From: Puniceicoccales bacterium
GTDB taxonomy: Bacteria; Verrucomicrobiota; Verrucomicrobiia; Opitutales; JAIRKQ01
DNA length: 42,163 nucleotides
Reading direction: 5' to 3'
Assembly: GCA_031269795.1 (NCBI GenBank)
Contig: JAISYR010000005.1
Coordinates: forward strand, 1-42,163
Positions within the stretch are counted from its first letter, which is position 1; each line of letters starts with the position of its first letter. The notes below the pieces were generated by a model that had not been told where the DNA came from, ran no database searches, and saw only the letters and a list, made by a program, of their open reading frames with translations. Of this stretch, positions 32,163 to 42,163 are shown piece by piece. The position numbers and the translations under genes are program-made.

Positions 32163-33689
32163 TTACCAACAGTTAAAACAAAGGGCTACCAACAGCGTAG
32201 GAATTATGGCTCCCAAGAATAAATATAGGGGTGAGATTCCACCGATGAAATATTTCGACAAAACATTCTGTCCTGCAGGATTTGGGGCATTGGCTATCAC
32301 CGTTAATCCTCCACCCGTTACAGCCCCCGACAGGACCGCCTTTTGCATGGATGGATTTGTGGAAAATTCGGAAACGAGGGAAGATAAATAGGTTATGGCC
32401 GCATTGTCGTTGAACGCGGTCAAAATTGTAGAGCCGACAAACAACTGAAATTCCTTTAAGCTTTTCAGCACCGGCGATATCCACCACTCCTGTAACCCTC
32501 CAAAAGTTACCAAGCTAGCCAGGAAAAACCCAACTAAAATGGGAGATTTCAAGCTCACATCATCCTGATATGTTTTTGTGGCTTTTACAAATGCCAGAAA
32601 AAATAAAAACCCTGCTATTACCAGTGCGGAGGTATGCAAATTCAATACCGTCCATGCTAGAAATAGGCAATGCGTGACGGTAATCGCCATTGGAATCGTT
32701 TTATTGCCATCATTCTTTTTATCGATAGTGTCGCATCTACTTTGCAAATCGGAAAATTCTTTTCTGAAAATTAAATAGTATACCAGCGTACTGGCAATAA
32801 CTCCCACGATAGCATGGGACCCTAGTAACCTAAATATGCGGCCAATTGTTAGGTGCCATTTGTGGGCAACCATCAATATGGGGGGTGCTGCAAAATGGGT
32901 CAATGTTCCACCGACGGAGATATTCACGAACAACAATCCTAGGGTGGCATAGCATAATTTTTTCGAAGGCCGTAAATCGTAAAATTGTTTTGCAAGCAAC
33001 ATGGCCCCTATGGTCATGGCAGCGGGTTCGGTAATAAATGATCCCATGAATGGAGCGACGGTTAGAATGGATATCCACCAGGCCGCCACTGTTCCTTTTC
33101 CCAGACTGGCAATTCGTTGCAAAATGGATTCCGCCAACGATAAAACCGGGCGAGTGGCCGAAATAGCCATAATAATGACAACAAAAACCGGTTCCGCAAA
33201 ATTCACAACATCATTGAAATAATGCCCCAGCACATGCCATCCGAAAAAGATAGCCATACAGATCAACAGCGGAATTGCCCAAAGCCCAAAAATTGCTTCA
33301 ACCTCTCCAAGAAAATGGCAAATGGTTGCTAAAAAGTGTTTCCCCGGTAAATTTTCTCCATTGGAGCCAGCAATTTTTTTAGACAACGCTACGAATCGTG
33401 AGGCGAAGAAAGTATGGATAATCGCGCATAGAAACAGGACCGTTGCGATTAAATTAAACGGTGAAACCCCTATGCGATGTTTTAAAATTCCCCCCAATGA
33501 AAGATTTTTCCCGGCTTCCAATGTTTGATACTCTTGGAAAGATATGGGAAAATTTATGGTGGAATGTGTAACGGCATGGGCAGTGCTGCCCAGGAAAACC
33601 AGAAAAAGGACATAGCCTACCATAGCGGTGGTACAAAAAAATCTACTCCGCGGGAAGCCGACACTATTATTTTTATATAAAATTTTCAA
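32163..33689 (-). CDS. Putative Na+/H+ antiporter (PF07399-like)
   Basis: This 508-residue inner-membrane protein has about 11-13 hydrophobic helices and an N-terminal signal-like helix (MVGYVLFLVFLGSTAHA). The block FMGSFITEPAAMTIGAMLLA and the later NISVGGTLTHFAAPPILMVA, then STILTAFNDNAAITYLSSLV, are those of the putative Na+/H+ antiporter family found in Chlamydiae and other PVC bacteria. Polar and acidic residues in broken helices (TEPA, FNDNAA) resemble the ion-binding pattern of NhaD-type carriers. The likely role is sodium and pH homeostasis. It is the gene before nrdA on the same strand, with a 159-base gap. Confidence 0.75.
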   Translation of the reverse strand: MKILYKNNSVGFPRSRFFCTTAMVGYVLFLVFLGSTAHAVTHSTINFPISFQEYQTLEAGKNLSLGGILKHRIGVSPFNLIATVLFLCAIIHTFFASRFVALSKKIAGSNGENLPGKHFLATICHFLGEVEAIFGLWAIPLLICMAIFFGWHVLGHYFNDVVNFAEPVFVVIIMAISATRPVLSLAESILQRIASLGKGTVAAWWISILTVAPFMGSFITEPAAMTIGAMLLAKQFYDLRPSKKLCYATLGLLFVNISVGGTLTHFAAPPILMVAHKWHLTIGRIFRLLGSHAIVGVIASTLVYYLIFRKEFSDLQSRCDTIDKKNDGNKTIPMAITVTHCLFLAWTVLNLHTSALVIAGFLFFLAFVKATKTYQDDVSLKSPILVGFFLASLVTFGGLQEWWISPVLKSLKEFQLFVGSTILTAFNDNAAITYLSSLVSEFSTNPSMQKAVLSGAVTGGGLTVIANAPNPAGQNVLSKYFIGGISPLYLFLGAIIPTLLVALCFNCW

Positions 33690-33803
33690 TGAAAAAATCC
33701 CAAAACACTACATTTTTAACCATTGCCAAAACCAAGGCGATAAGCTCCCCTTTCTATTTGATCGATCATTGGATCGACAGACTTTCTAGGGGGAAATATC
33801 CCT

Positions 33804-34322
33804 TCATGCCCCTATTATGAATTCGGGCATTTTTCCTTGGAAAGTTAAATCCGATGATGACGCTGTCCCTCCGGCGTTACCTCCACCTGACGCATCCTCG
33901 TCCTTTGGTAGTGTCCCCTGTGTGTAGAGGACCATCTTTTGCTTCCAACGATCCACTTCGTCTAAGAACATTCTGAAAAATTCTTCGAACTTATCTATGT
34001 TCATAAACCTCAATGGAAATTGGTATCCAATGGCAGCATTATTACTCTCCGCATTATACGATAGGGTCATCCCCTTACTTTCTTCCGGATTATTATTCAT
34101 TCGAAGCAAGTAACGCAGTACCGATCCGGCATTGGTTTCCGGAATCTGACCGATTTCGGCGATGAATATCATAGAGTCGCGTTTATTTTCGTGTTTTAGG
34201 TGGATAAGTGTTCCCTGATCTACATCTAAGCAACAATACCCCGACGAATCAATTTGTAATCCGGACAAATTTATTCTACTTGCGAACTCGTGGAGTATAT
34301 TTGTAAAAGTATCTATTGGCAT
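33804..34322 (-). CDS. CesT/SycE-family type III secretion chaperone
   Basis: This 172-residue acidic protein fits the class I chaperone pattern. An N-terminal helix (TNILHEFASRINLSGLQID) is followed by strands YCCLDVDQGTLIHLKHE and SMIFIAEIGQIPE. The helix LRYLLRMNNNPE, the strand pair MTLSYNAESNNAAIGYQFPL, and the C-terminal helix FEEFFRMFLDEVDRWKQKM complete it. A flexible Gly/Ser-rich tail follows. Such dimers bind effectors or translocators before secretion. AGGAAGG lies 10 bases before ATG 34322, and TTGACT/TAGAAT boxes 15 bases apart lie upstream. No effector gene is adjacent. Alternatives include YbjN-like proteins, which share this fold. Confidence 0.65.
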   Translation of the reverse strand: MPIDTFTNILHEFASRINLSGLQIDSSGYCCLDVDQGTLIHLKHENKRDSMIFIAEIGQIPETNAGSVLRYLLRMNNNPEESKGMTLSYNAESNNAAIGYQFPLRFMNIDKFEEFFRMFLDEVDRWKQKMVLYTQGTLPKDEDASGGGNAGGTASSSDLTFQGKMPEFIIGA

Positions 34323-34455
34323 AAATATAAAACCTTCCTAAGAATGAAAAAATTCTATGGACACACACATTTAGTCAACCTTTATTTATTCACAAAGGGA
34401 AATTTCTAGCAAATCATTCCCTTCCACGGAGAAAATTACGTTTTCAAAATCATAT

Positions 34456-35166
34456 CTAATTTGCCGCTCGAATTTTGAACTCTCCCACGTAGGACTTGCT
34501 AAAGTTAATTATGTCCCTCAAAACAATTTTATTGTGGAGAGCAAAGATAGAATCACCGTTATTTAAATTCTTATTTATTGCGTGTTCGGGAATAAATTCT
34601 TGAAGGACAAATCGTTTTGCTCCTGATAGTTGGGATATTATACTTCTTATGTCATAGGACGAATGAAATGCTGGAACGACTGTCGTGCGAAATTCATAGT
34701 CTATGCCGCTGTTTTTAATCAAATCTATGGATCGTTTTATATCGTCTATCCTAACAGAAACGTTGGCAATTTCGGCATACCTATCAAACCTATGCTTGAT
34801 GTCCATGGCAACGTAGTCCAACAGTTTCGCCTTGTATAGGCTATCCAAAACTTCAGGCCGCGAGCCGTTAGTGTCTAATTTTGTCAAAAAACCAAGCTCC
34901 CTTATTCTTTTTAAAAAGTCTTCCAAGTCGTTCTGCAAAGTTGGTTCTCCTCCGGATATTACTACGGCTTCAATTTTTCCTTTTTTAGCGTTTAAAAAAT
35001 TAAATATTTCATGTTCCTCCATCGGAGGCCCAAATTTATCGGGTAAAACCAAGGACTCGTTGTGGCAAAACGGACAACAGAAATTGCATCCCTGCGTGAA
35101 TAAGACACAGGAAATTTTGCTAGGGAAATCAATCAGAGAAACTTTTTGTATACCACCTATTTTCAT
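34456..35166 (-). CDS. Radical SAM activase, NrdG2/PflA-like
   Basis: This 236-residue enzyme has the iron-sulfur motif CxxxCxxC at residues 27-34 (TQGCNFCCPFCHNE), the SAM-binding SGGEPTLQNDLEDFL, and LDTNGSRPEVLDSLY. The opening KIGGIQKVSLIDFPSKISCV is characteristic of anaerobic ribonucleotide reductase activating proteins of the NrdG2 group. These generate the glycyl radical on NrdD. No nrdD lies beside it, so another glycyl-radical partner such as PFL is possible. It is divergent from atpA. The organism thus carries both aerobic (NrdA) and oxygen-sensitive radical enzymes. Confidence 0.8.
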   Translation of the reverse strand: MKIGGIQKVSLIDFPSKISCVLFTQGCNFCCPFCHNESLVLPDKFGPPMEEHEIFNFLNAKKGKIEAVVISGGEPTLQNDLEDFLKRIRELGFLTKLDTNGSRPEVLDSLYKAKLLDYVAMDIKHRFDRYAEIANVSVRIDDIKRSIDLIKNSGIDYEFRTTVVPAFHSSYDIRSIISQLSGAKRFVLQEFIPEHAINKNLNNGDSIFALHNKIVLRDIINFSKSYVGEFKIRAAN

Positions 35167-35281
35167 TGATCGCTATATGTGTAAAAATTCAAAAAAACAT
35201 TGCAAGGTTAGTTTATTTTAAAAAATTGTACCTATTTCTTGTTGAATTTAATGTTCAGTTATTTAACATCTTTCGGAGAAA

Positions 35282-36825
35282 ATGGTTGATAGAATTTTAA
35301 GTGAAATTAGGCAGGAAATTGCAAATTTAACCTGTAAAACTGAGATAAAAAATATCGGTAAGATTTTAACCCTTGCCGATGGGGTTGCGACTGTTGATGG
35401 GCTGTCAAAAGCGATGTACAATGAAATGATCGAGTTCCCAAACAACATTTTCGGAATCGCTCTAAACATCGAAGAAGAAGTGGTAGGCGTCGTTTTACTT
35501 GGAGATAATTCATCGTTGAAAGAAGGGGATGAGGCTAGGACTACCGGTAAATTATTGTCGGTGCCGGTAGGAATGGAACTGCTCGGACGCGTTGTTGATG
35601 CGCTCGGGAACCCCATTGATGGCAAAGGCCCCATTGGATGTAAAAGTTTTCTACCGGTGGAGCGCATTGCTCCCGGCATCATGACAAGAAAGGCCGTCGG
35701 TCAACCATTGCAGACTGGAATTTTAGCAATTGATTCCATGATCCCCATAGGGCGTGGGCAAAGAGAACTTATCATCGGTGACCGTTCCACGGGTAAGGGA
35801 AGCATCGCGCTGGATACTATCATTAACCAGGCAAATATAAATCGCAAAGGGCTTGCCAGTGGAGATCCGACATTTCGCCCAGTATACTCCATATATGTAG
35901 CCATTGGTCAAAAAAATTCCACCATCGCCCGAATGATTCACACGTTGGAAGAGTTCAATGCACTTGAATACACAATTATTGTGTCATCTACCGCTTCCGA
36001 CAGTGCTTCGAATCAATATATCGCCCCCTACGCAGGTTGTGCCATTGGCGAATGGTTCATGCAAAATGGGATGGATGCGTTAATAGTCTATGATGATCTT
36101 TCGAAGCATGCCGTAGCATATCGCCAACTTTCATTGATTCTGAAACGTCCCGCAGGACGAGAAGCCTTTCCGGGCGATGTTTTTTATTTACATTCTCGGC
36201 TTTTGGAACGTGCTGCCAGAATGAATGAGGAAAATGGAGGTGGTTCTCTCACGGCTTTACCATTCATAGAAACGCAGGCCGGCGACGTGTCAGCGTATAT
36301 TCCAACGAATGTAATTTCAATCACGGATGGACAAATATTTCTAGACACTGACCTGTTCAACCGTGGTGTACGTCCTGCCATTTCCGTAGGCATTTCCGTT
36401 TCCCGTGTGGGGTCAACTGCTCAGGTAAAAGGTTTTAAACAGGTTGCCGGGCAAATAAAATTGGAATTAGGTCAGTACTATGAACTATCAGCGTTTGCCC
36501 AATTTGGGTCTGACCTCGATGAAAAAACGAAAATAAAACTAGCCCGGGGAGCGCGAATCGTGGAACTATTTAAACAGGCATCCCTACATCCAAAATCCGT
36601 TGAAAACCAAATCATGCTACTTTGGATGATGAAAAATGGCTATTTTGATGCAATTCCAGTGGAAAAGATTCCAACGGTTGCCGTCGAACTGGAAGAATAT
36701 GCAAATTTACATTTTGTGAATCTCATGGCTTCCATTGCATCCAAGAAAATGTTGGAAGAGTCGGAAGAAAATAGGTTGCACACTTTGGCAAAGGAATGGC
36801 TGGGGACAAAAAATATTAAATCGCA

Positions 36826-36829
<4 letters not shown>
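35282..36829 (+). CDS. atpA: F1-ATP synthase alpha subunit
   Basis: This 515-residue non-catalytic nucleotide-binding subunit of F1 has the normal blocks: [35 protein letters not shown] and [19 protein letters not shown]. The P-loop reads GDRSTGKGS (166-174). The Thr that normally follows Lys172 and coordinates magnesium is Gly173. An insertion of about a dozen residues follows INQ before the [11 protein letters not shown] block. The C-terminal helix domain is complete. A site CGGAG lies 5 bases before ATG 35282. It overlaps atpG by 4 bases. No atpH (delta) or F0 gene precedes it. Confidence 0.95.
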
Positions 36830-39136
<2,307 letters not shown>

Positions 39137-39163
39137 ATTCGTTCTATGAGGAAAGACGGGAAA

Positions 39164-39307
39164 ATGAAAAATAGGAAGACGAAAAATACTATTTTCTTTG
39201 TGGTTGGTTTTTTGGTCGCATTTGCCCGGCTAAATACCACGGCTCTTCCACTGTTCAATAGTGATGGTAGCGAAGAATTTAAACAATTAATCGAGGAAAA
39301 GAAATAG
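39164..39307 (+). CDS. Small membrane or secreted peptide between atpD and atpC
   Basis: This 47-residue product starts at ATG 39164 with AGGAAAG and CGGG upstream; ATG 39146 would add six residues. It has a very basic start (MKNRKTKN), a hydrophobic stretch IFFVVGFLVAFARLNTTALP that could be a membrane helix or a signal peptide, and an acidic/basic tail (SDGSEEFKQLIEEKK). It fills the gap between atpD and atpC and ends 4 bases before atpC, so it should be co-expressed with F1. No family was recognised. It could be an ATP-synthase accessory peptide or an unrelated secreted peptide. Confidence 0.5.
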   Translation: MKNRKTKNTIFFVVGFLVAFARLNTTALPLFNSDGSEEFKQLIEEKK

Positions 39308-39311
39308 TACC

Positions 39312-39728
39312 ATGGCTTTACTGCTAAAAATTGTAACCCCCACCGGAATAACACTGGACAAAAAAGTGACATCCGTCGTTCTTCCCGCATCGGATGGAGA
39401 AATCGAAATTTTACCGGGGCATTTACCTCTTTTAACGATTATTCAACCGGGAGAGCTTGTCGCCAAAAATGCCAATTCCCAGGAATGTTTCGCCATAGAT
39501 TGCGGATTTGCTATGATTTCCAACGATAGCGTTTTTGTTCTCACCGACGAATCATTAAACATCAACGAAGCGGATTTGCACGAAATTGAGGAAGCGGAAA
39601 AATGTGCTCAAAAAGCCCTTGAGGAGGCTCGCAACAAACGGGAAGCTCTGGACCCTGCTGAAATTGAAAAGCTTGACGCCAAAGTCAAATACCAAATGGC
39701 CAAAAAGCTCGCTAAAATACGGCATTAA
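39312..39728 (+). CDS. atpC: F1-ATP synthase epsilon subunit
   Basis: This 138-residue rotor-associated regulatory subunit has an N-terminal beta-sandwich with LKIVTPTGITLDKKVTSVVL, the hallmark DGEIEILPGHLPLLT, and strands through VFVLTDESLN. A C-terminal two-helix domain follows (EIEEAEKCAQKALEEARNK, IEKLDAKVKYQMAKKLAKI). The helices can extend to inhibit ATP hydrolysis. It ends the F1 gene run and converges on prfB. Confidence 0.93.
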   Translation: MALLLKIVTPTGITLDKKVTSVVLPASDGEIEILPGHLPLLTIIQPGELVAKNANSQECFAIDCGFAMISNDSVFVLTDESLNINEADLHEIEEAEKCAQKALEEARNKREALDPAEIEKLDAKVKYQMAKKLAKIRH

Positions 39729-39805
39729 TCCAATGTTCTCTTCCCTTTCTTACCGTCACTAATTTTTGCATTGGGACCCCAGTCTTAAAATGATCAAATA
39801 GACTT

Positions 39806-40945
39806 CTAATCTTTATCGTTGTTAGATGTTTTCCGTTCCGTTGGGCAGCCAGCTTTCAGCCAGGAATATATGAACTGGTCAATGTCTCCGTCCATGACTC
39901 CCTGGATGTCGCTCGTTTCGGTGCCGGTGCGCAGATCCTTTACCATTTGGTAGGGTTGGCAAACGTAGCTGCGGATTTGGTAACCCCATCCAATTTCCCC
40001 CTTGGGCCCATAGAATTTTTCCATGGCAGATCGTTTTTCATCCTCCATTTTTTCGTATAGGCGAGATCGCAGGTTTTTCATGGCAGATTCTTTATTCTTG
40101 TGTTGGGAACGTTCATTCTGACAGGTGACAACGATACCCGTTGGAGTATGGGTTATTCGAATGGCCGATTCCGTTTTATTTACATGTTGGCCGCCTTTCC
40201 CGCTGGAACGGTAGGTGTCGATGCGCAGGTCAGCATCGTCAATTTTTATATCCTCATCGTCCTCAATTTCGGCGATTACGTCAACGGAGCAAAATGAAGT
40301 ATGCCTACGTTTGTTGGCGTCGAAGGGGCTGATACGTACCAGCCTATGAACTCCCCGTTCGGCTTTTATGTACCCGTATGCATTTTCTCCAATAATCCTA
40401 ATTGTGACACTATTGATTCCAGCCTCTTCCCCCGGTTGCATATCCTGAATTTCCGTTTCGAAATTGTTCCGTTCCGCCCAGCGCATATACATGCGTAAAA
40501 TCATGTCTGCCCAATCGCAGGATTCGGTGCCGCCAGCACCGGCATGGATGCTCAAAATCGCATTGCAGTGATCATGTTTGCCACTCAGATACGATGCCAA
40601 TTCCAATTTGCCCAAGTCCTTAAAAATTTTTCCAATGAGCGTAGTCGCTTCCGATAAATATTCCGTGTTCTCATGCTCGGACGACGCAAATTCTAGCAAA
40701 ATGTTAATCTCATCCGCTACTTTTTTTAAATTTTCCACACTTGCTACTTTTTGCTTGAGAGCGTGCAATTTGCTACCCGTTTCCTTTGCCAGTAATTGGT
40801 TGTTCCAAAAGTCAGGGACCGACATACTTTCTTCAATTTTGCCGATTTCATGCTTTATGTTATCGATGTCTAAAAATGTCGATAGGGTTTTGATGCGATC
40901 GTTGATCGCACTGGCCGCCGATAAAAATTCTGACAATTCTTGCAT
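39806..40945 (-). CDS. prfB: Peptide chain release factor 2
   Basis: This 379-residue factor ends translation at UGA and UAA. The stop-recognition tripeptide SPF is in LVRISPFDANKRR, and the catalytic GGQ is in YRSSGKGGQHVNKTESAIR. The helix-turn HAGAGGTESCDWADMILRMY is RF2-typical. The N-terminal region reads through LSTFLDIDNI in a single frame. The CTTTGAC-type programmed +1 frameshift known from many prfB genes is therefore absent. The start ATG 40945 lacks a strong binding site. The gene is convergent with atpC and divergent from the right-edge gene. Confidence 0.95.
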   Translation of the reverse strand: MQELSEFLSAASAINDRIKTLSTFLDIDNIKHEIGKIEESMSVPDFWNNQLLAKETGSKLHALKQKVASVENLKKVADEINILLEFASSEHENTEYLSEATTLIGKIFKDLGKLELASYLSGKHDHCNAILSIHAGAGGTESCDWADMILRMYMRWAERNNFETEIQDMQPGEEAGINSVTIRIIGENAYGYIKAERGVHRLVRISPFDANKRRHTSFCSVDVIAEIEDDEDIKIDDADLRIDTYRSSGKGGQHVNKTESAIRITHTPTGIVVTCQNERSQHKNKESAMKNLRSRLYEKMEDEKRSAMEKFYGPKGEIGWGYQIRSYVCQPYQMVKDLRTGTETSDIQGVMDGDIDQFIYSWLKAGCPTERKTSNNDKD

Positions 40946-41243
40946 TGTGAAATTTCGTTACCCTAGGAAAAATTTCCTCTAATGCCAGCCATATCATTTA
41001 AACGTCGGTACATTACCAAAAAATCGATAGAGTTAGGTATTGGAAATATTTTGCCGGTTCAGGAAATAGACAGGGCTGAGCATTTCCGTCGAAATGCGAG
41101 GATCGACCTAATTTTATAATTGACAAAATAAAATCTTTTGAACTTAACTCCATAAAAGTCTAAAATTAAGAAAGCGGCAAATCGAAAAGCAGGCATTCCC
41201 AATTTTGATTTTTAAAATTTTAACCAAAGAAAGGAATATAATT
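40946..41243. other. Divergent intergenic region between prfB and the OTU gene
   Basis: This roughly 300-base region contains an AGGAAAAATTTCCT palindrome (40965-40978) next to prfB. It also holds a perfect 7-bp hairpin GCATTTC-CGTC-GAAATGC (41080-41097) and a TTGACA box (41120-41125) with only a weak TTAACT partner 18 bases on. This box may be the -35 of the OTU gene. A 45-codon open frame also lies here and is listed separately. No tRNA fold was seen. Confidence 0.4.
40982..41119 (+). CDS. Possible 45-residue small ORF or gene remnant
   Basis: A plus-strand frame with ATG at 40982 and TAA at 41117-41119 encodes a basic peptide beginning MPAISFKRRYITKKS. It ends PVQEIDRAEHFRRNARIDLI-L. The last part faintly recalls the C-terminal end of OmpA-type peptidoglycan-binding domains ('...NRRVEI.L'), so it could be the tail of a decayed gene. 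There is no convincing ribosome binding site and a hairpin lies inside the frame. It may be a chance frame. Confidence 0.22.
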   Translation: MPAISFKRRYITKKSIELGIGNILPVQEIDRAEHFRRNARIDLIL

Positions 41244-42163
41244 ATGGACAGGAAAATACTTGGGAGGGGAGAACTATTAAAATCGCTATTTAAAGGTGCT
41301 GCCGTGGGAGGTACGATTGGTTGTTTAGCTACTAGCAATCCTTATAGTGCTGCTGTAAGCGCAACCGTAGGTGCAGCCATAGCAATTGTGGATGCCTATG
41401 TTGAGCGTAGAAATTTAAATAAAAGGCATGTTGAATTACAAAGCAGGGAACCAACGCCGCCGTTACCAGACGAGAGACCTGCGGATGTACAACCGCCGGC
41501 GCTACCGCTGCCGGTACCTCCACCAGGACTCGCAGACCCCGCGGATGAAGAACCAGCGGGACCTGCGGATGATCTACCTCCGCTCATAAATAGAGAGCCT
41601 GGGCTCCCTGAGCTGCTATTTGAGCTAGAGGAAGGTAGATACACTGGCCCTACTGGTATTCCGATCGATATGGGAAACCTTGGCCAATTTCAAATTCATC
41701 ATGTTCCGGATGATGGCAACTGCCTTTTCGCAGCTATAGGGCATTTTGTTAAAGCAGATCTTGTTGATGCAAGTCTTGTTGCTGGTGGAGCAGATCAAAA
41801 AACACTCCAAAGAGCAGTTCGCCGGCAAATTTACGATTACGCACAGAGTATGTCTAGCAAAGAAAGCTCCCATATGGACTTTCCTGGCGATGCCATTGAT
41901 CTTAGAAGAATCATTCGTGTAGCTAATCCTACCATGGAGCATGGAGCATTTGGAGGATACCAGGAAGCAAGGATAGCAGCAATGGCGTTCCGAAAAAGAG
42001 TATTCATTGTTAACCATTTCCACGGAGGAGGTATCCCTGCCTATGAAGGCTATAATTTCAATGGTGAGCGAATTGACATGGGGCATCTAGACCGTCCAAT
42101 CAATCCAGGACAAGGTCCATTGGATGATATTGTGTTATATTTTATAATGAACCCAGATCCAAA
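41244..42163 (+). CDS. OTU-family cysteine protease-like protein, candidate deubiquitinase effector (partial)
   Basis: The frame is open for 306 codons to the window edge. ATG 41244 has AAAGGAA about 8 bases upstream. Residues 17-50 are Gly/Ala-rich and hydrophobic (AAVGGTIGCLATSNPYSAAV) and may form a membrane hairpin. Residues 68-122 are a Pro/Asp/Glu-rich linker with repeated PAD units. From residue 147 an OTU domain follows. The catalytic block VPDDGNCLFAAIGHF holds Asp157 and Cys160, and GAFGGYQEARIAAMAFRKRV matches the family 'WGG..E...lA..f...I.V' block. DDIVLYFIMN leads to where the catalytic His normally lies, just beyond the edge. OTU enzymes cleave ubiquitin, which bacteria lack, so the target is probably a eukaryotic host. 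Confidence 0.8.
   Translation, partial: MDRKILGRGELLKSLFKGAAVGGTIGCLATSNPYSAAVSATVGAAIAIVDAYVERRNLNKRHVELQSREPTPPLPDERPADVQPPALPLPVPPPGLADPADEEPAGPADDLPPLINREPGLPELLFELEEGRYTGPTGIPIDMGNLGQFQIHHVPDDGNCLFAAIGHFVKADLVDASLVAGGADQKTLQRAVRRQIYDYAQSMSSKESSHMDFPGDAIDLRRIIRVANPTMEHGAFGGYQEARIAAMAFRKRVFIVNHFHGGGIPAYEGYNFNGERIDMGHLDRPINPGQGPLDDIVLYFIMNPDP

Noticed and set aside
34380..34450. Inverted repeat AAGGGAA...TTCCCTT downstream of the radical SAM gene
   Set aside because: The loop is long and no T-run follows on either strand, so a terminator is not supported.
41332..42086. Minus-strand open frames, including a Gly/Ser-rich one, at the right edge
   Set aside because: They mirror the proline-rich linker and OTU domain of the plus-strand gene, whose protein motifs are clear.

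Overview
The window looks like a piece of the chromosome of a host-associated, probably intracellular, Gram-negative bacterium of the PVC group, most likely Verrucomicrobiota (Opitutae-like). The placement rests on the N-terminal style of the RpoD sequence, a DnaG with a degenerate zinc site, a long NrdA with ATP-cones, and an LptD-type outer-membrane protein. It was made by eye and is moderate. No rRNA, tRNA, CRISPR array, transposase or integrase was recognised.

Region 1 (1-9428, all minus strand) is a compact, translationally coupled phage structural operon of Mu-like head type. In transcription order it holds a small unknown protein, a candidate small terminase, a gp28-like large terminase, a DUF935/gp29-like portal, a gp32-like protease, a decoration-like protein, the major capsid protein, gp36/gp37-like head-tail proteins, a small tail-like protein, a repeat-bearing fibre, a fibre-assembly-like protein, a small helical protein and the start of a second fibre gene cut by the left edge. 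The right border lies directly against the host gene plsC. No phage regulator, transposase or replication gene stands upstream, so this is a prophage remnant, a rearranged prophage or a domesticated particle cluster.

Region 2 (9593-18465) holds plsC (+), then on the minus strand an RNase D-like exonuclease, miaA coupled to lptD, a probable type III secretion inner-rod gene (sctI), and the dnaG-rpoD pair. An Ala/Thr-rich repeat protein with one membrane segment follows at 18676-19446 (-).

Region 3 (19659-26700, +) is a tight run of clpP, three tandem GT8 glycosyltransferase paralogues, trpS and a topoisomerase III-like topB. It converges on a minus-strand run (26741-33689) of a PF07399-type antiporter, nrdA, murF and a short SufD-like protein. 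A CesT-type secretion chaperone and an NrdG2-like radical SAM activase follow (33804-35166, -).

Region 4 (35282-39728, +) encodes F1-ATPase alpha, gamma, beta and epsilon, with an extra small membrane or secreted peptide between beta and epsilon. The delta subunit and F0 genes are absent. prfB (-) follows. The right edge carries a plus-strand gene, open at the window end, encoding an OTU-family cysteine protease-like protein (candidate deubiquitinase) with an N-terminal Gly/Ala-rich hydrophobic segment and a proline-rich linker.

The most exciting theme is host interaction. A type III secretion rod protein, a secretion chaperone, a repeat membrane protein and an OTU candidate effector are scattered among housekeeping genes, as in Chlamydia-like intracellular bacteria. 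The phage particle operon is a second theme.
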